DNA of 64,000 nt, from assembly GCA_963724405.1 (NCBI GenBank), contig CAVRUQ010000012.1:62001-126000 (forward strand), in the 5' to 3' direction. A program made the translations under genes and the position numbers. Below are positions 34,112 through 42,871 of the stretch, one piece after another. The notes below the pieces were generated by a model. That model was not told where the DNA came from. It saw only the letters and a list, made by a program, of their open reading frames with translations, and did not search any database. Position 1 is the first letter of the stretch. Each line of letters starts with the position of its first letter. Origin of the DNA: CAVQBJ01 sp963724405 (GTDB lineage: Bacteria; Actinomycetota; Thermoleophilia; Solirubrobacterales; Solirubrobacteraceae).

Positions 34112-36351
34112 GCGACCCGCTGCAGCGGCCGGCCGACGACGCTCGGCGCGCCGGCGCCGGGCTGGATCTCGTCCCCGGACGGCCGCACGTCGAGCTGCGC
34201 GGCGATCCACCGACCGGCTCGGTCGTCGTCCTGTCCTTCCCGTACGACGCGCGGATCGTCGCCGCCGTGCGCGGCATCCCCCACCGGCGCTTCGACTGGG
34301 ACACCCGCGAGTGGAGCGCTCCCGTCGACGACTGGGTCGGGGTGCACGTCGCCGACGTGCTCGCCCGCTTCCCCGAGCTGCAGCCGAGCGAGCCGGTGCG
34401 CGCATGGCTCGCCGGCATCGAGGCACGCTGGGTCGGAAGCGTGCAGACCGCGCGTCACGACGGACGCGGCTGGTGGGTGCTGCAGACCCGCGCCGGCCGG
34501 GTGCCGCCCGCGCTCATGGACGGCGCCATCGACCTCGACGGCGACGGCTCGCGCGTGCTCGTCCCGCTGACGCCGGCGGGCGCCGACGAGCTGCGCGAGC
34601 AGCGCTCGGCCCGCCTGGACAGCGCCGCCGAGCGCTGCGTCAGCTCGCTGCACGCCGGCGAGGAACCGCCGCCGGCTCGACTCGTGTACGTCGACAGCGT
34701 CGAGGGCGAGCGCCTGCGCCTGGAGGTGCTGTGGGATCCGGACGTCGGAGCCGCCTTCGAACGACTGCCGGGCGCCGCCGGGAGCCGCGCCGTGCCCATC
34801 GACCCGTGGGTGATCGAGTTCCTCGACGCGTTCATCGCCCGCCACGCCGTGCAGGTGCGCCCGCGCGCGGAGGCGGTCCTGGAGCGGCTGCGCGCCGAGC
34901 ACGCCGAGGCGAGCGCCGCCGTACGCGGCTCGCGAGCGCTCTCGGCCGATCCGATCCCCGAGGTCGCCGGGCGCCTCGGCGGCGAGCTGACCCCGTTCCA
35001 GTGGGCGGCGGTGCGCTACGCGCTGCGGGCCCGCAACACGTTCCTGGCCGACGAGCAGGGCCTCGGTAAGACCGTCGAGGCGCTCGCCGCGATCGAGGCG
35101 GCCGACGCCTACCCGGCGATCGTCGTGTGCCCGGCGTCGCTGAAGCTCAACTGGCAGCGCGAGGCGGGCGTGTGGCTGCCGCACCGAACGGTGGCCGTCA
35201 TCGAGGGGCGCGTCGCCGTTCCGCCGAGCGCCGAGATCACGATCCTCAACTACGAGATCGTCGCCGCCCACCGCGAGGCGCTCGCGCGGCGGCGCCCGCG
35301 TTCGATCGTCATCGACGAGTCGCACTACTGCAAGAACCCGCAGGCGAAGCGCACGCATGCCGTGCGCCGCCTCGCCGCCACGGTCCCGCGCGACGGCCTG
35401 CGCCTGGCACTCACCGGCACGCCGGTGCTCAACCACGCCGACGAGCTGATCGCCCAACTGCGGGTCATCGGCCGACTGGAGGACTTCGGCTCGGGCGCCC
35501 GCTTCTCGCGCCAGTTCCAGGGCGAGCGCAGCGAGGAGCGCCTGCATTGGCACCTGCGCCGGCGCTGCTTCGTGCGGCGCCTGAAGTCCGAGGTGCTGCC
35601 CCAGCTCCCGGCCAAGCGGCAGGTGGTCGTCCCGATGGCGCTCGCGAACACGGCCGAGTACCGCCTCGCGGAGCGCGACGTGATCGAATGGCTGCGCGCG
35701 CAGCCGCTCGACCTCTCCGAGCTCAACGCGAAGATCGCCGCCACGCTGCGCGCCGAGCGCCTGGCCCAGCTCGGCACGCTGCAGCGGCTGGCGGCCCGCG
35801 GCAAGCTGCACGCCGCGCTCGGCTGGATCGCCGACTTCCTCGTCTCCGGCGAGCCGCTCGTCGTTTTCGCGCGCCACGTCGAGGTGCAGGAGGCGGTGCT
35901 CGGGCGCTTCCCGGATGCGCTGCACCTGCTCGGGCGCGACAGCACCGCCGCGCGCGAGGCGGCGGTGCAGGCGTTCCAGGCCCCCGACGGGCCATCGCTG
36001 ATCGTCTGCGCCACTCGCGTCGCCGCGCAGGGCATCACGCTCACGCGCGCATCGAACGTCGCCTTTCTGGAGCTCGAGTGGACGCCGGCGATGCACGACC
36101 AGGCCGAGGACCGCTGCCACCGCATCGGCCAGCGCGACGCCGTCACCGCCTGGTACCTGCTCGCCGCCGAGACGATCGACGAGACGATGGCGCGCCTCAT
36201 CCAGCGCAAGCGGGCGATCGTCGGCGCCGTGACCGACGGGCGGGAGATGGATGCCGACAACCTCGTCGCGCAGGTCGTGCGCGAGCTGCGCGAGGGCCGG
36301 CCGTTCCCCCGGCTGCGCCCGGCGCCCGGCTCCGAGCGCGGGGCGGGCTGA
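34108..36351 (+). CDS. SNF2-family DEAD/DEAH helicase, SMARCAL1-like
   Basis: 747 residues. The N-terminal region contains a segment like the HARP module (FPYDARIVAAVRGIPHRRFD). The helicase core follows: Walker A GLGKT (Lys321), DESH (Asp403), LTGTP, and the C-terminal lobe ending in CHRIGQRDAVTAWYL. SMARCAL1-like enzymes anneal or remodel branched DNA using ATP. GTG start co-translated with the CHAD gene. Confidence 0.88.
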   Translation: MSDPLQRPADDARRAGAGLDLVPGRPHVELRGDPPTGSVVVLSFPYDARIVAAVRGIPHRRFDWDTREWSAPVDDWVGVHVADVLARFPELQPSEPVRAWLAGIEARWVGSVQTARHDGRGWWVLQTRAGRVPPALMDGAIDLDGDGSRVLVPLTPAGADELREQRSARLDSAAERCVSSLHAGEEPPPARLVYVDSVEGERLRLEVLWDPDVGAAFERLPGAAGSRAVPIDPWVIEFLDAFIARHAVQVRPRAEAVLERLRAEHAEASAAVRGSRALSADPIPEVAGRLGGELTPFQWAAVRYALRARNTFLADEQGLGKTVEALAAIEAADAYPAIVVCPASLKLNWQREAGVWLPHRTVAVIEGRVAVPPSAEITILNYEIVAAHREALARRRPRSIVIDESHYCKNPQAKRTHAVRRLAATVPRDGLRLALTGTPVLNHADELIAQLRVIGRLEDFGSGARFSRQFQGERSEERLHWHLRRRCFVRRLKSEVLPQLPAKRQVVVPMALANTAEYRLAERDVIEWLRAQPLDLSELNAKIAATLRAERLAQLGTLQRLAARGKLHAALGWIADFLVSGEPLVVFARHVEVQEAVLGRFPDALHLLGRDSTAAREAAVQAFQAPDGPSLIVCATRVAAQGITLTRASNVAFLELEWTPAMHDQAEDRCHRIGQRDAVTAWYLLAAETIDETMARLIQRKRAIVGAVTDGREMDADNLVAQVVRELREGRPFPRLRPAPGSERGAG

Positions 36352-36372
36352 GCGGATGCCGGCGCCGCTCAG
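36348..36372. terminator. Bidirectional hairpin between convergent genes
   Basis: CTGAGCGG/CCGCTCAG, 8-bp perfect stem with a 9-nt loop. Each arm contains the stop codon of one of the two convergent genes. Confidence 0.5.
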
Positions 36373-37952
36373 AGCACCAGGCCGTGGCGGGTGACGTTCT
36401 CGCACACGACGCGCGGCGCCACGAACGACAGCAGGTAGTCGGGGCCGCCGGCCTTCGTGCCGGTGCCCGACAGGCGGTTGCCCCCGAAGGGCTGGCGCCC
36501 GACCATCGCGCCGGTGATCTCCCGGTTGACGTAGAGGTTGCCGACCGGCGAGCGCTCGACCACGAACCGAACCGTGTCGGGGTTGCGCGTGAACAGCCCG
36601 CCCGTCAGCCCGAACGGGAGCGCCTCGATCAGCTCGCACGCGCTCGCCACGTCGTCGACGGCCTCCAGGGCCAGTACCGGCCCGAAGATCTCCTCGCCGA
36701 GCAGCGGCGAGTCCGCGGGCAGCCCGCCCAGCAGCGTCGGCGCGCAGAAGTTGCCCTCCGCCGGCAGCGGCGCGATCTCGCCGGACAGGCGCTCGCCGGT
36801 CGCCGCGCCGAGCGCGACGTAGCGTTCGATGCGCCCGCGGGCCTCCTCGTCGATGACCGGCGGCACGTCGATCCCGAGCTCGTTCGCCTGACCGATGCGC
36901 AGCGCGGCGACCGCGCCGGCCAGGCGCCGAGCGAGCGCCGGCGCGATCTCGCGGTGGGCGAGCACGCGCGAGGCGGCCGAGCACTTCTGCCCGGCGTAGC
37001 CGAACGCCGACTGCACGATGGCCGGGACGGCGGCGTCGAGGTCGGCGTCGCCGTCGACGATCACGCAGTTCTTGCCGCCCATCTCGGCCACGACGTGCTT
37101 GACGTGGTGCTGGCCCGGCGGCGTGCGCGCCGCCTCGCGCATGATCTCGAGGCCGACCGGACACGACCCGGTGAAGGCGATCAGGTGGACGCCCGGGTGG
37201 CGCACGAGCGCGGCGCCCGGCTCGTCGCCCCCGGGCAGCAGCGCAAGCGCGCCGGGCGGAACGCCCGCCGCGTGCAGTGCCGTGACGAGCGCGTGCGCAC
37301 AGGCCGGCGACTGCTCGGCGGGCTTGAGGATCACCGCGTTGCCGGCCGCGAGCGCGGCCGCGGTCATGCCGGCAGGGATCGCGAGCGGGAAGTTCCACGG
37401 GGCGATCACCGCCGCGACGCCGAGGCCGACGTAGCGCATCGCGTTGCGCTCGCCGGGCGGCTGCTCGAGCGCCGCGTCGCGCCCGAGCGCGAGCGCCCCG
37501 CGCGCGTAGTACTCGAGGAAGTCGATCGCCTCGCACACATCGGCGTCGGCCTCGGGCCACGGCTTGGCGCACTCGCGCACGGCGAGCGCGCTCAGCTCCA
37601 GGCGCCGCTCGCGCAGGATCGCGGCGGCGGCGACGAGCACGTTGGCCCGCTCCTCGGCCGCGCGGGCGGCCCATCGCGGCGCCGCCGCGCTCGCCGCGGC
37701 GACGGCGGCGTCGACGTCGGCCGCGCCCGCCCGGTCCGCGAGCGCGACCGCCTCGCGCGGGCGCCCGGGGTCGAGCGAGCGCAAGCCGTCGCCCTCACGG
37801 CGCTCGGAGCCGATGAGCGTCGGCACCGCAAGCGGCAGGCGCGCCTGCAGCGCCTCGCCGGCCCGCAGGAGCGCGTCGCGCACCGGGGCGCGCCGCAGCT
37901 CGAGCAGCGGCTCGTTGGCGAACGCGCGCAGCGGCCAGGGCGAGGCGCTCAC
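36369..37952 (-). CDS. pruA: L-glutamate gamma-semialdehyde (delta-1-pyrroline-5-carboxylate) dehydrogenase
   Basis: 527 residues. Aldehyde dehydrogenase fold with PWNFPLAIP, Glu in VAEMGGKN and nucleophile Cys324 in GQKCSAAS. The pattern EEIFGPVLA and PFGGNRLSGTGTKAGG matches P5C dehydrogenases. It oxidises glutamate semialdehyde to glutamate with NAD. The GTG start overlaps the proline dehydrogenase stop, so the two proline-degradation steps are encoded as a co-translated pair instead of a fused PutA. Confidence 0.9.
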   Translation of the reverse strand: MSASPWPLRAFANEPLLELRRAPVRDALLRAGEALQARLPLAVPTLIGSERREGDGLRSLDPGRPREAVALADRAGAADVDAAVAAASAAAPRWAARAAEERANVLVAAAAILRERRLELSALAVRECAKPWPEADADVCEAIDFLEYYARGALALGRDAALEQPPGERNAMRYVGLGVAAVIAPWNFPLAIPAGMTAAALAAGNAVILKPAEQSPACAHALVTALHAAGVPPGALALLPGGDEPGAALVRHPGVHLIAFTGSCPVGLEIMREAARTPPGQHHVKHVVAEMGGKNCVIVDGDADLDAAVPAIVQSAFGYAGQKCSAASRVLAHREIAPALARRLAGAVAALRIGQANELGIDVPPVIDEEARGRIERYVALGAATGERLSGEIAPLPAEGNFCAPTLLGGLPADSPLLGEEIFGPVLALEAVDDVASACELIEALPFGLTGGLFTRNPDTVRFVVERSPVGNLYVNREITGAMVGRQPFGGNRLSGTGTKAGGPDYLLSFVAPRVVCENVTRHGLVL

Positions 37953-39322
37953 GGCGGGGCGAGCAGCTCGTCGAGTTCGACCCCCGCATCCCGCGCGTGC
38001 AGGAACGAGTCGTTCGCGGTGTTCTCGAGCATGCGCCGCACGAGGTAGGCCATGCCCTCCACGAGGTCGCCGATCGGGCAGTACGTGCGCACGCGCAGGC
38101 CGCGGGCGGCGAGCGCCTCCTGCAGGTCGTCGCCGAGGCCGCGCAGGACCTGCAGCTCGAGGTCGGCCTCGGAGAGGCCGAAGTGCGGCAGGCAGGCGAG
38201 GCCGTGCGCGAGCGAGCGCAGGTTGTGCGAGGCGAGCGCGACGCGGACGCGGGGGTGGGCGGCGAACAGCCGGCGCGTCAGCAGCTCGAAGTTGCGGTCG
38301 CTGTCGGCCCGGCGCTCGAAGACCGGGACCGCCCAGCCGTGCTGACGGGCCTCGACGACCTCATGGTCCCAGTAGGCGCCCTTGACCAGGCGCACGGTGA
38401 GCGGCGCGGCGCGCGGATGCTCGGACACCCACTCGAGGATCTGCCCGAGCTCCTGCGGCGAGTCGCGCAGGTACGCCTGCAGGACAAGCCCGGCCGACGG
38501 CCCCGAGCGGAACTCCTCCTCGGCGAGGAGCGACAGCGCCAGCCCGAGCACCGTCTCGCGCGAGTCGAGCGACTCCATGTCCACGTGCAGGTGAGCGCCC
38601 AGCTCGCGGGCCCGCCGCAGCAGGCCGCGCAGCCGCTCCAGGCCCGACTCGATCCCGCGCTCGGGCGCGGAGGGCCGGATGTGCGGCGTCAGCGCGGAGA
38701 CCTTCACCGACAGGTTGACGCGCGACAGGGTCCCGATCGAGTCGCGCTCGAGCACCGGGCGGCCCGGCCACCGGGCCGCGATCGCGGCGAGGCCGTCGAG
38801 CGCGTCCAGGCAGCGCGCGGCGTAGGCGTCGGCCTCCTGCTCGCTGACGGTCGCCTCGCCGAGCAGGTCGACGGACGTGCCCACCCCGCGCGCCCACAGC
38901 GCGCTCACCGCCGGCTCGGCGGCGGCCACCGATTCGCCGATGATGAACCGCCGGGCCAGCCGGTCGACGCCCACGCCGGCGAACGCGGCGAGCAGGGGCC
39001 GGGCCCGTGGGCGCTGCGCGAGGTGCGTCGCAACGCGTCCGGCGCCGCCGCGCGATGAGCCCTCGCGCAGCAGCGCAAGGAGGTGATCGCCGATGTCGCG
39101 CCGCCCGTGGCACGCGGGGCGCACGTCGACGAAGCGAAACAGCGCCGAGCGCAGCCCGCCGTCGGCCGCCGCCGCGCGCATGAGCGCCCGGTCGAGCGCC
39201 GCGCCGGGCGCGCGGCTCGGTGGCGGCAGCTCGGCGGCGAGCGCGCGTCCGATCGCGAGCACCTCGCCCTCGTCGGGGCCGAGCCGCCGATCGCCGGGGT
39301 CGCTCGCACCGCGCGCGTCCAT
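37949..39322 (-). CDS. Proline dehydrogenase
   Basis: 457 residues. FAD-dependent TIM barrel. Visible family signatures are VNLSVKVSALTPH, HVDMESLDSRE, VRLVKGAYWDHE and, near the end, YLVRRMLENTANDSFL, which holds the conserved Arg pair that binds proline's carboxylate. It oxidises proline to P5C and passes electrons to the quinone pool. ATG at 39322 gives the normal N-terminal helical arm. Operon with P5C dehydrogenase; divergent from the PII gene. Confidence 0.9.
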   Translation of the reverse strand: MDARGASDPGDRRLGPDEGEVLAIGRALAAELPPPSRAPGAALDRALMRAAAADGGLRSALFRFVDVRPACHGRRDIGDHLLALLREGSSRGGAGRVATHLAQRPRARPLLAAFAGVGVDRLARRFIIGESVAAAEPAVSALWARGVGTSVDLLGEATVSEQEADAYAARCLDALDGLAAIAARWPGRPVLERDSIGTLSRVNLSVKVSALTPHIRPSAPERGIESGLERLRGLLRRARELGAHLHVDMESLDSRETVLGLALSLLAEEEFRSGPSAGLVLQAYLRDSPQELGQILEWVSEHPRAAPLTVRLVKGAYWDHEVVEARQHGWAVPVFERRADSDRNFELLTRRLFAAHPRVRVALASHNLRSLAHGLACLPHFGLSEADLELQVLRGLGDDLQEALAARGLRVRTYCPIGDLVEGMAYLVRRMLENTANDSFLHARDAGVELDELLAPP

Positions 39323-39368
39323 GATCCACTCATAGCACCGGCGGTGGGCGGATCGGCAGACGATCGTC

Positions 39369-39377
39369 GGGTACGCT
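39369..39377 (+). promoter_or_regulatory. Candidate -10 region GGGTACGCT
   Basis: Same nonamer as upstream of the SDR at 27829. Would give the PII gene a leader of about 55 nt. Confidence 0.4.
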
Positions 39378-39436
39378 GCGATCCCCGACGGAGACCGACC
39401 GGCACCGGGCCGCCCTCCAGGAAGACGAGCGCGCAC

Positions 39437-39805
39437 ATGAAGATGGTCCTCGCCTACATCCGCCACGAAGCCTTCGAGCCGATCCGCACCGAGCTCGTCG
39501 AGCAGGGCTTCCCGTCGCTGTCGATCACCGAGGTCAAGGGATCGGGGCGACAGCGCGGCATCACCGAGCGCTACAAGGGCACCGAGCTGACGCACTACCT
39601 GCGCCCGAAGATCAAGCTCGAGTGCGTCGTCGACGACGGCGATGTCGACACGGTCATTCACACCATCCTCAAGCACGCGCGCACGGGAACCGTCGGCGAC
39701 GGCAAGGTGTTCGTGATGCCCGTCGAGGCGGCGTACCGCATCCGCACCGGCGAGTCCGGCGAGCAGACGCTGCAGGCCCACGACGAGACGCCGGCCGGAG
39801 CCTAG
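39437..39805 (+). CDS. PII nitrogen-regulatory protein family member
   Basis: 122 residues, collinear with GlnB: TEVKGSGRQRG, T-loop, and GDGKVFVMPVEAAYRIRTGE (the B- and C-loop nucleotide site). It should bind ATP/ADP and 2-oxoglutarate as a trimer. The residue at position 51, uridylylated Tyr in E. coli GlnB, is Leu, while Tyr46 is kept. No ammonium transporter or GlnD neighbour. Sensing by ligand binding alone, or through another modification, is inferred. Confidence 0.9.
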   Translation: MKMVLAYIRHEAFEPIRTELVEQGFPSLSITEVKGSGRQRGITERYKGTELTHYLRPKIKLECVVDDGDVDTVIHTILKHARTGTVGDGKVFVMPVEAAYRIRTGESGEQTLQAHDETPAGA

Positions 39806-39808
39806 ACG

Positions 39809-40177
39809 CTGATCATCGCGCTCGATCACGTGCAGATCACGGCGCCGCCCGGCGGCGAGCGCGACGCCCGGCGCTTCTACGGCGATCTGCTCGGCCTGCC
39901 CGAGGTGCCCAAGCCGCCCGGCGTGCGCGCGAGCGGGGGCGTGTGGTTCGCCTGCGGCGCGCAGCAGCTGCACATCGGCATCGAGGAGCCGTTCTCGCCG
40001 TCGCCCAAGGCCCACCCCGGCCTGCTCGTCGAGGCCGACGCACTCGACGGACTGGCCGCGCGGCTGCTCACCGCCGGCGTGGAGGTGCACTGGGACACCC
40101 GGATCCCCGAGCGCCGGCGCTTCTACGCCTCGGACCCCTGGGGCAACCGCTTGGAGCTGACGGCGCCCGAGCGCTGA
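39809..40177 (+). CDS. VOC/glyoxalase-family protein with probable CTG start
   Basis: 122 residues if begun at CTG 39809. The canonical first strand of a VOC module (ALDHVQI, with the metal-ligand-type His) lies before the only conventional start, GTG at 39830, which would cut it off. The in-frame PII stop at 39803-39805 leaves only CTG or ATC as upstream starts. The rest (DLLGLPEVPKP, LLVEADALD, FYASDPWGNRLEL) is a standard VOC fold. Substrate unknown. Confidence 0.7.
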   Translation: MIIALDHVQITAPPGGERDARRFYGDLLGLPEVPKPPGVRASGGVWFACGAQQLHIGIEEPFSPSPKAHPGLLVEADALDGLAARLLTAGVEVHWDTRIPERRRFYASDPWGNRLELTAPER

Positions 40178-40186
40178 GGCCGCCCG

Positions 40187-42034
40187 CTACCCGCTCGTGG
40201 GCTTGGGCATCAGCAGCAGCGAGGTGAACGCGTAGTCCCACCAGCCGCCGTTCCACTGCTGCGACACGCCGGCCACGTCGGCCGACTCGATCGTCGGCTG
40301 GTCGGCGAACTGGAACGGCACCGCGACGGCCTCGTTGACGAGCTCCTCGTCGATCGTCGCCCAGGCCTGCGCACGCGCGATCACGCCGGCCACGGCCGCG
40401 GCCGCGTCCATCTGGCGGTTGATCGCCGGGTCGTCGACCTGGCCGACGTTCGGGTTGCCCGTCCGCGTGATGCTCGCGCCGTTGAACAGCGGGTTGAGCA
40501 CCGTCTGGGGGTCGGCGAAGTCCCTGGTCCAGCCGACGTCCGGACACACGTCGACCTCCTGCGCGGGCACGCCGCAGTAGCGCGCGAGGCCGACCCCCGG
40601 ACCGACGAGGCGCAGGTGCGTCGGGAAGCCGAGCCGGATGAGCGTCCGGTTGACGATCTCGGTGTACGAGGCGCCCGGCTGCCCGGTGGGGCCGACGACC
40701 GTGACCGCCGGGCCGTTGTAGCGGCCGCTCGGATAGCCCGCGAGCTTGAGGTACTTCTGGGCCACGTCGTCGTCGCCACTGAGCGAGCGGTTGAAGTCGA
40801 CCTGCGGCCCGTCGTAGCCGCCGGCGGCGTAGAAGCCGTTCGTGCCCGGATAGATGAAGTGCGTGGCCACCGGCCCGGTGAGCGCACCCCCGCCGCTCGC
40901 GGCGGCGAGCGCGGTGCGGTCGAGGGCGGCCCACAGCGCCCGCCGCAGATCGACGTTCGCGAACGGTCCCCGGCTGTTGTTCAGCGCGACGAAGCGCAAC
41001 CCGGTCCCCGTGGTCACCGTCAGCACGCCCTTCTGCCGCTTGGGATCGGCGGTCGTCACGTCGGCGTTGGCGGCGGCGACGATCGACGTGGCCGGTGGAT
41101 CGTTCTGCACTCGGTGCGAGCCGTCGATCACGGCGCGGCCGATGACGTTCGGGTCGCCGCCGATGTGGATGAGGATGCGGTCCAGGTACGCGGGCCGGAA
41201 GTCGCTGTACGGGTTCCAGTTGGGGTTGCGCACGAGCTCGGCGAAGCGGCCCGGCAGATAGCCGACCCCCAGGACCCGCCCCTGCGCGTCCGAGGCGAGC
41301 ATGTAGGGACCGGTCGCGACGAGGTAGTGCGACCCGTACAGGGTCGGCCGCTGCGCGTCGAGCGGCCCGGCGAACTCCGGCGGCACCGGCGCCGTGACCG
41401 GCATGACGAGCGCCGCGGCGAGGATCGGCGCCGTCGGCCGGGTGAGGTGGAAGACGATCGTGTAGCGGCTGGGCGTCGTGATCCCTCCGAACGGCCCGCC
41501 GTGCGCGTGGCGGACGCCGACGAGCTCGCCGAAGTACTCGCGGAAGTACGGCGTGGCGACGTGCGGGTTGCGCGCGCGCTCGATCGCGTAGGCGACGTCG
41601 GCCGCCGTCACCTCGCGGTTGACGGGCGGGCCGAAGCGGATGCCGTGCTTGATGTGGACGGTGACCGTGAGCCGGTCGGGGGAGATCTGCGGAGAACCGG
41701 CGGCGAGGTCGGGCACCGGCGTGTTCGGGTTGTTCGGCAGGTACGCGTACAGCGTCCGCTGCGTGGCCGAGATGATCTGGACGTCGCGACTGTCGTACGC
41801 CTGCCCCGGGTCGAGCTGGCTGAACCCGGCACGGTCGAGGACGGTCAGCGTGCCGCCGTAGCGGCCGCCGACGAGGTTCTGGTAGATCGGGCTCTCCAGC
41901 AACGAGACGGCCGTCTCGCCGCCCGCCCCCGAGCCGCCGCCCTCGCCGCCGCCGGCGCCGCACCCCGCCACGCCGAGCGCGATGATCGCGAGCGCCAGCG
42001 CCGTGCCCGCGCGCCGTGTGGCCGTGTCGCTCAT
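40187..42034 (-). CDS. ABC transporter substrate-binding lipoprotein, family 5 (peptide/nickel type)
   Basis: 615 residues. The signal peptide ends in lipobox VAG-Cys25, then a Gly/Ser linker and the SBP_bac_5 fold (IKHGIRFGPPVNREVTAADV, later KYLKLAGYPSG). Family members bind oligopeptides, nickel, opines or similar. No permease or ATPase genes adjoin it, so it is either an orphan binding protein or pairs with a distant transporter. TAGGAT lies 11 nt before the ATG. Confidence 0.88.
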   Translation of the reverse strand: MSDTATRRAGTALALAIIALGVAGCGAGGGEGGGSGAGGETAVSLLESPIYQNLVGGRYGGTLTVLDRAGFSQLDPGQAYDSRDVQIISATQRTLYAYLPNNPNTPVPDLAAGSPQISPDRLTVTVHIKHGIRFGPPVNREVTAADVAYAIERARNPHVATPYFREYFGELVGVRHAHGGPFGGITTPSRYTIVFHLTRPTAPILAAALVMPVTAPVPPEFAGPLDAQRPTLYGSHYLVATGPYMLASDAQGRVLGVGYLPGRFAELVRNPNWNPYSDFRPAYLDRILIHIGGDPNVIGRAVIDGSHRVQNDPPATSIVAAANADVTTADPKRQKGVLTVTTGTGLRFVALNNSRGPFANVDLRRALWAALDRTALAAASGGGALTGPVATHFIYPGTNGFYAAGGYDGPQVDFNRSLSGDDDVAQKYLKLAGYPSGRYNGPAVTVVGPTGQPGASYTEIVNRTLIRLGFPTHLRLVGPGVGLARYCGVPAQEVDVCPDVGWTRDFADPQTVLNPLFNGASITRTGNPNVGQVDDPAINRQMDAAAAVAGVIARAQAWATIDEELVNEAVAVPFQFADQPTIESADVAGVSQQWNGGWWDYAFTSLLLMPKPTSG

Positions 42035-42070
42035 CAGGGCCGCGCATCCTAATGCGTGCGCGGCGTCCGG

Positions 42071-42388
42071 CTAGCGATCGTCGGCCTCCAGCCGCGCCTG
42101 CACCGACGCCACCTTGTCGGCGAGGGTCTGCTCGGGCCGGTCGCGTCGTTCGTCGAGCTTGAGCACGGTGTAGACGCGCGGGATGCCCATCTCGAAGGGC
42201 ACGGCGTGCAGCTCGCCGACGACGGCGAGGATGTCGGCCGTCTCCCCCTGCAGCGAGGTCCCCATCGCGTGCATCGAGTAGCGCACGCGGGTCTGGGCGG
42301 CCAGCCGGCGCTGAATCTCGGCGATGTACGCGCTCGCGCTCGCGTCGGCGCGGCCGAGCGCGATGACGGTGAGATCGGCGGTGGCCAC
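42071..42388 (-). CDS. MTH1187/YkoF-like (DUF77) thiamine-binding-fold protein
   Basis: 105 residues with the ferredoxin-like MTH1187 pattern: TVIALGRADASASAYIAEIQ, the conserved YSMHAMGTSLQGE loop and VYTVLKLDERRD. Relatives bind thiamine or hydroxymethylpyrimidine, or form small tetramers of unknown function. Follows the deleted flavin-binding gene. Confidence 0.8.
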   Translation of the reverse strand: MATADLTVIALGRADASASAYIAEIQRRLAAQTRVRYSMHAMGTSLQGETADILAVVGELHAVPFEMGIPRVYTVLKLDERRDRPEQTLADKVASVQARLEADDR

Positions 42389-42865
42389 CTAGACCTCGCC
42401 GACCGGGTCGGCCGGCTGCACGAGCCCCGGTCGCTCGTAGGCCCGCACGTACTCGGGCATCGCGACGCCGGGCGCGAGCGCCGGATCGGGCACCGGCGCG
42501 CCGGCGCGCAGGACGAACGGGATCTCCCCGGCCCACACGTCGAGCTCGCCGTCGGGTCCGCCGCCGTCACTCGGCGGGCCGCTGCGCAGCTTGGCCGATG
42601 CCTCGGTGATCGGCAGCACGAGCACTGAGGTCGCCGTGGACTCCTGGCGGCTCGGCGGCCGCACGTCATCCCAGCGCCCCGGGAGGAGCTGGTCGGTCAG
42701 CGCCCGCAGCCCGGCGAGCTTCTCCCGCGGGTCGTCGACGAGACGCGCCTGCCCGAACACGACCACCGCATCGATCGTGCCGCGGTCATACGCCGCGCGC
42801 GCGGGCTCGCGCCGCACGCGCGTACGCGCGGACGGAGCGCGACGGTTGCGGTCTGCTTGGGCCAT
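42389..42865 (-). pseudogene. Pyridoxamine-phosphate-oxidase-like protein with internal deletion
   Basis: 158 residues. The N terminus (RVRREPARAAYDRGTIDA) and the C-terminal half (VVVFGQARLVDDPREKL, PGRWDDVRPPS, ASAKLRSGPP, VWAGEIPF) match the PNPOx-like flavin-binding family. The stretch of roughly 75 residues that normally lies between them, holding most of the FMN-binding barrel, is absent. The join lies near 42766-42770 and keeps the reading frame. Likely non-functional or repurposed; a short paralogue or assembly deletion is also possible. Confidence 0.6.
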
Positions 42866-42871
42866 CGCCCG

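Noticed and set aside
38997..39058. Possible frames opposite the proline dehydrogenase and hydrolase genes reading as conserved proteins
   Set aside because: They lack start context and domain signatures; the minus-strand enzymes are unambiguous.
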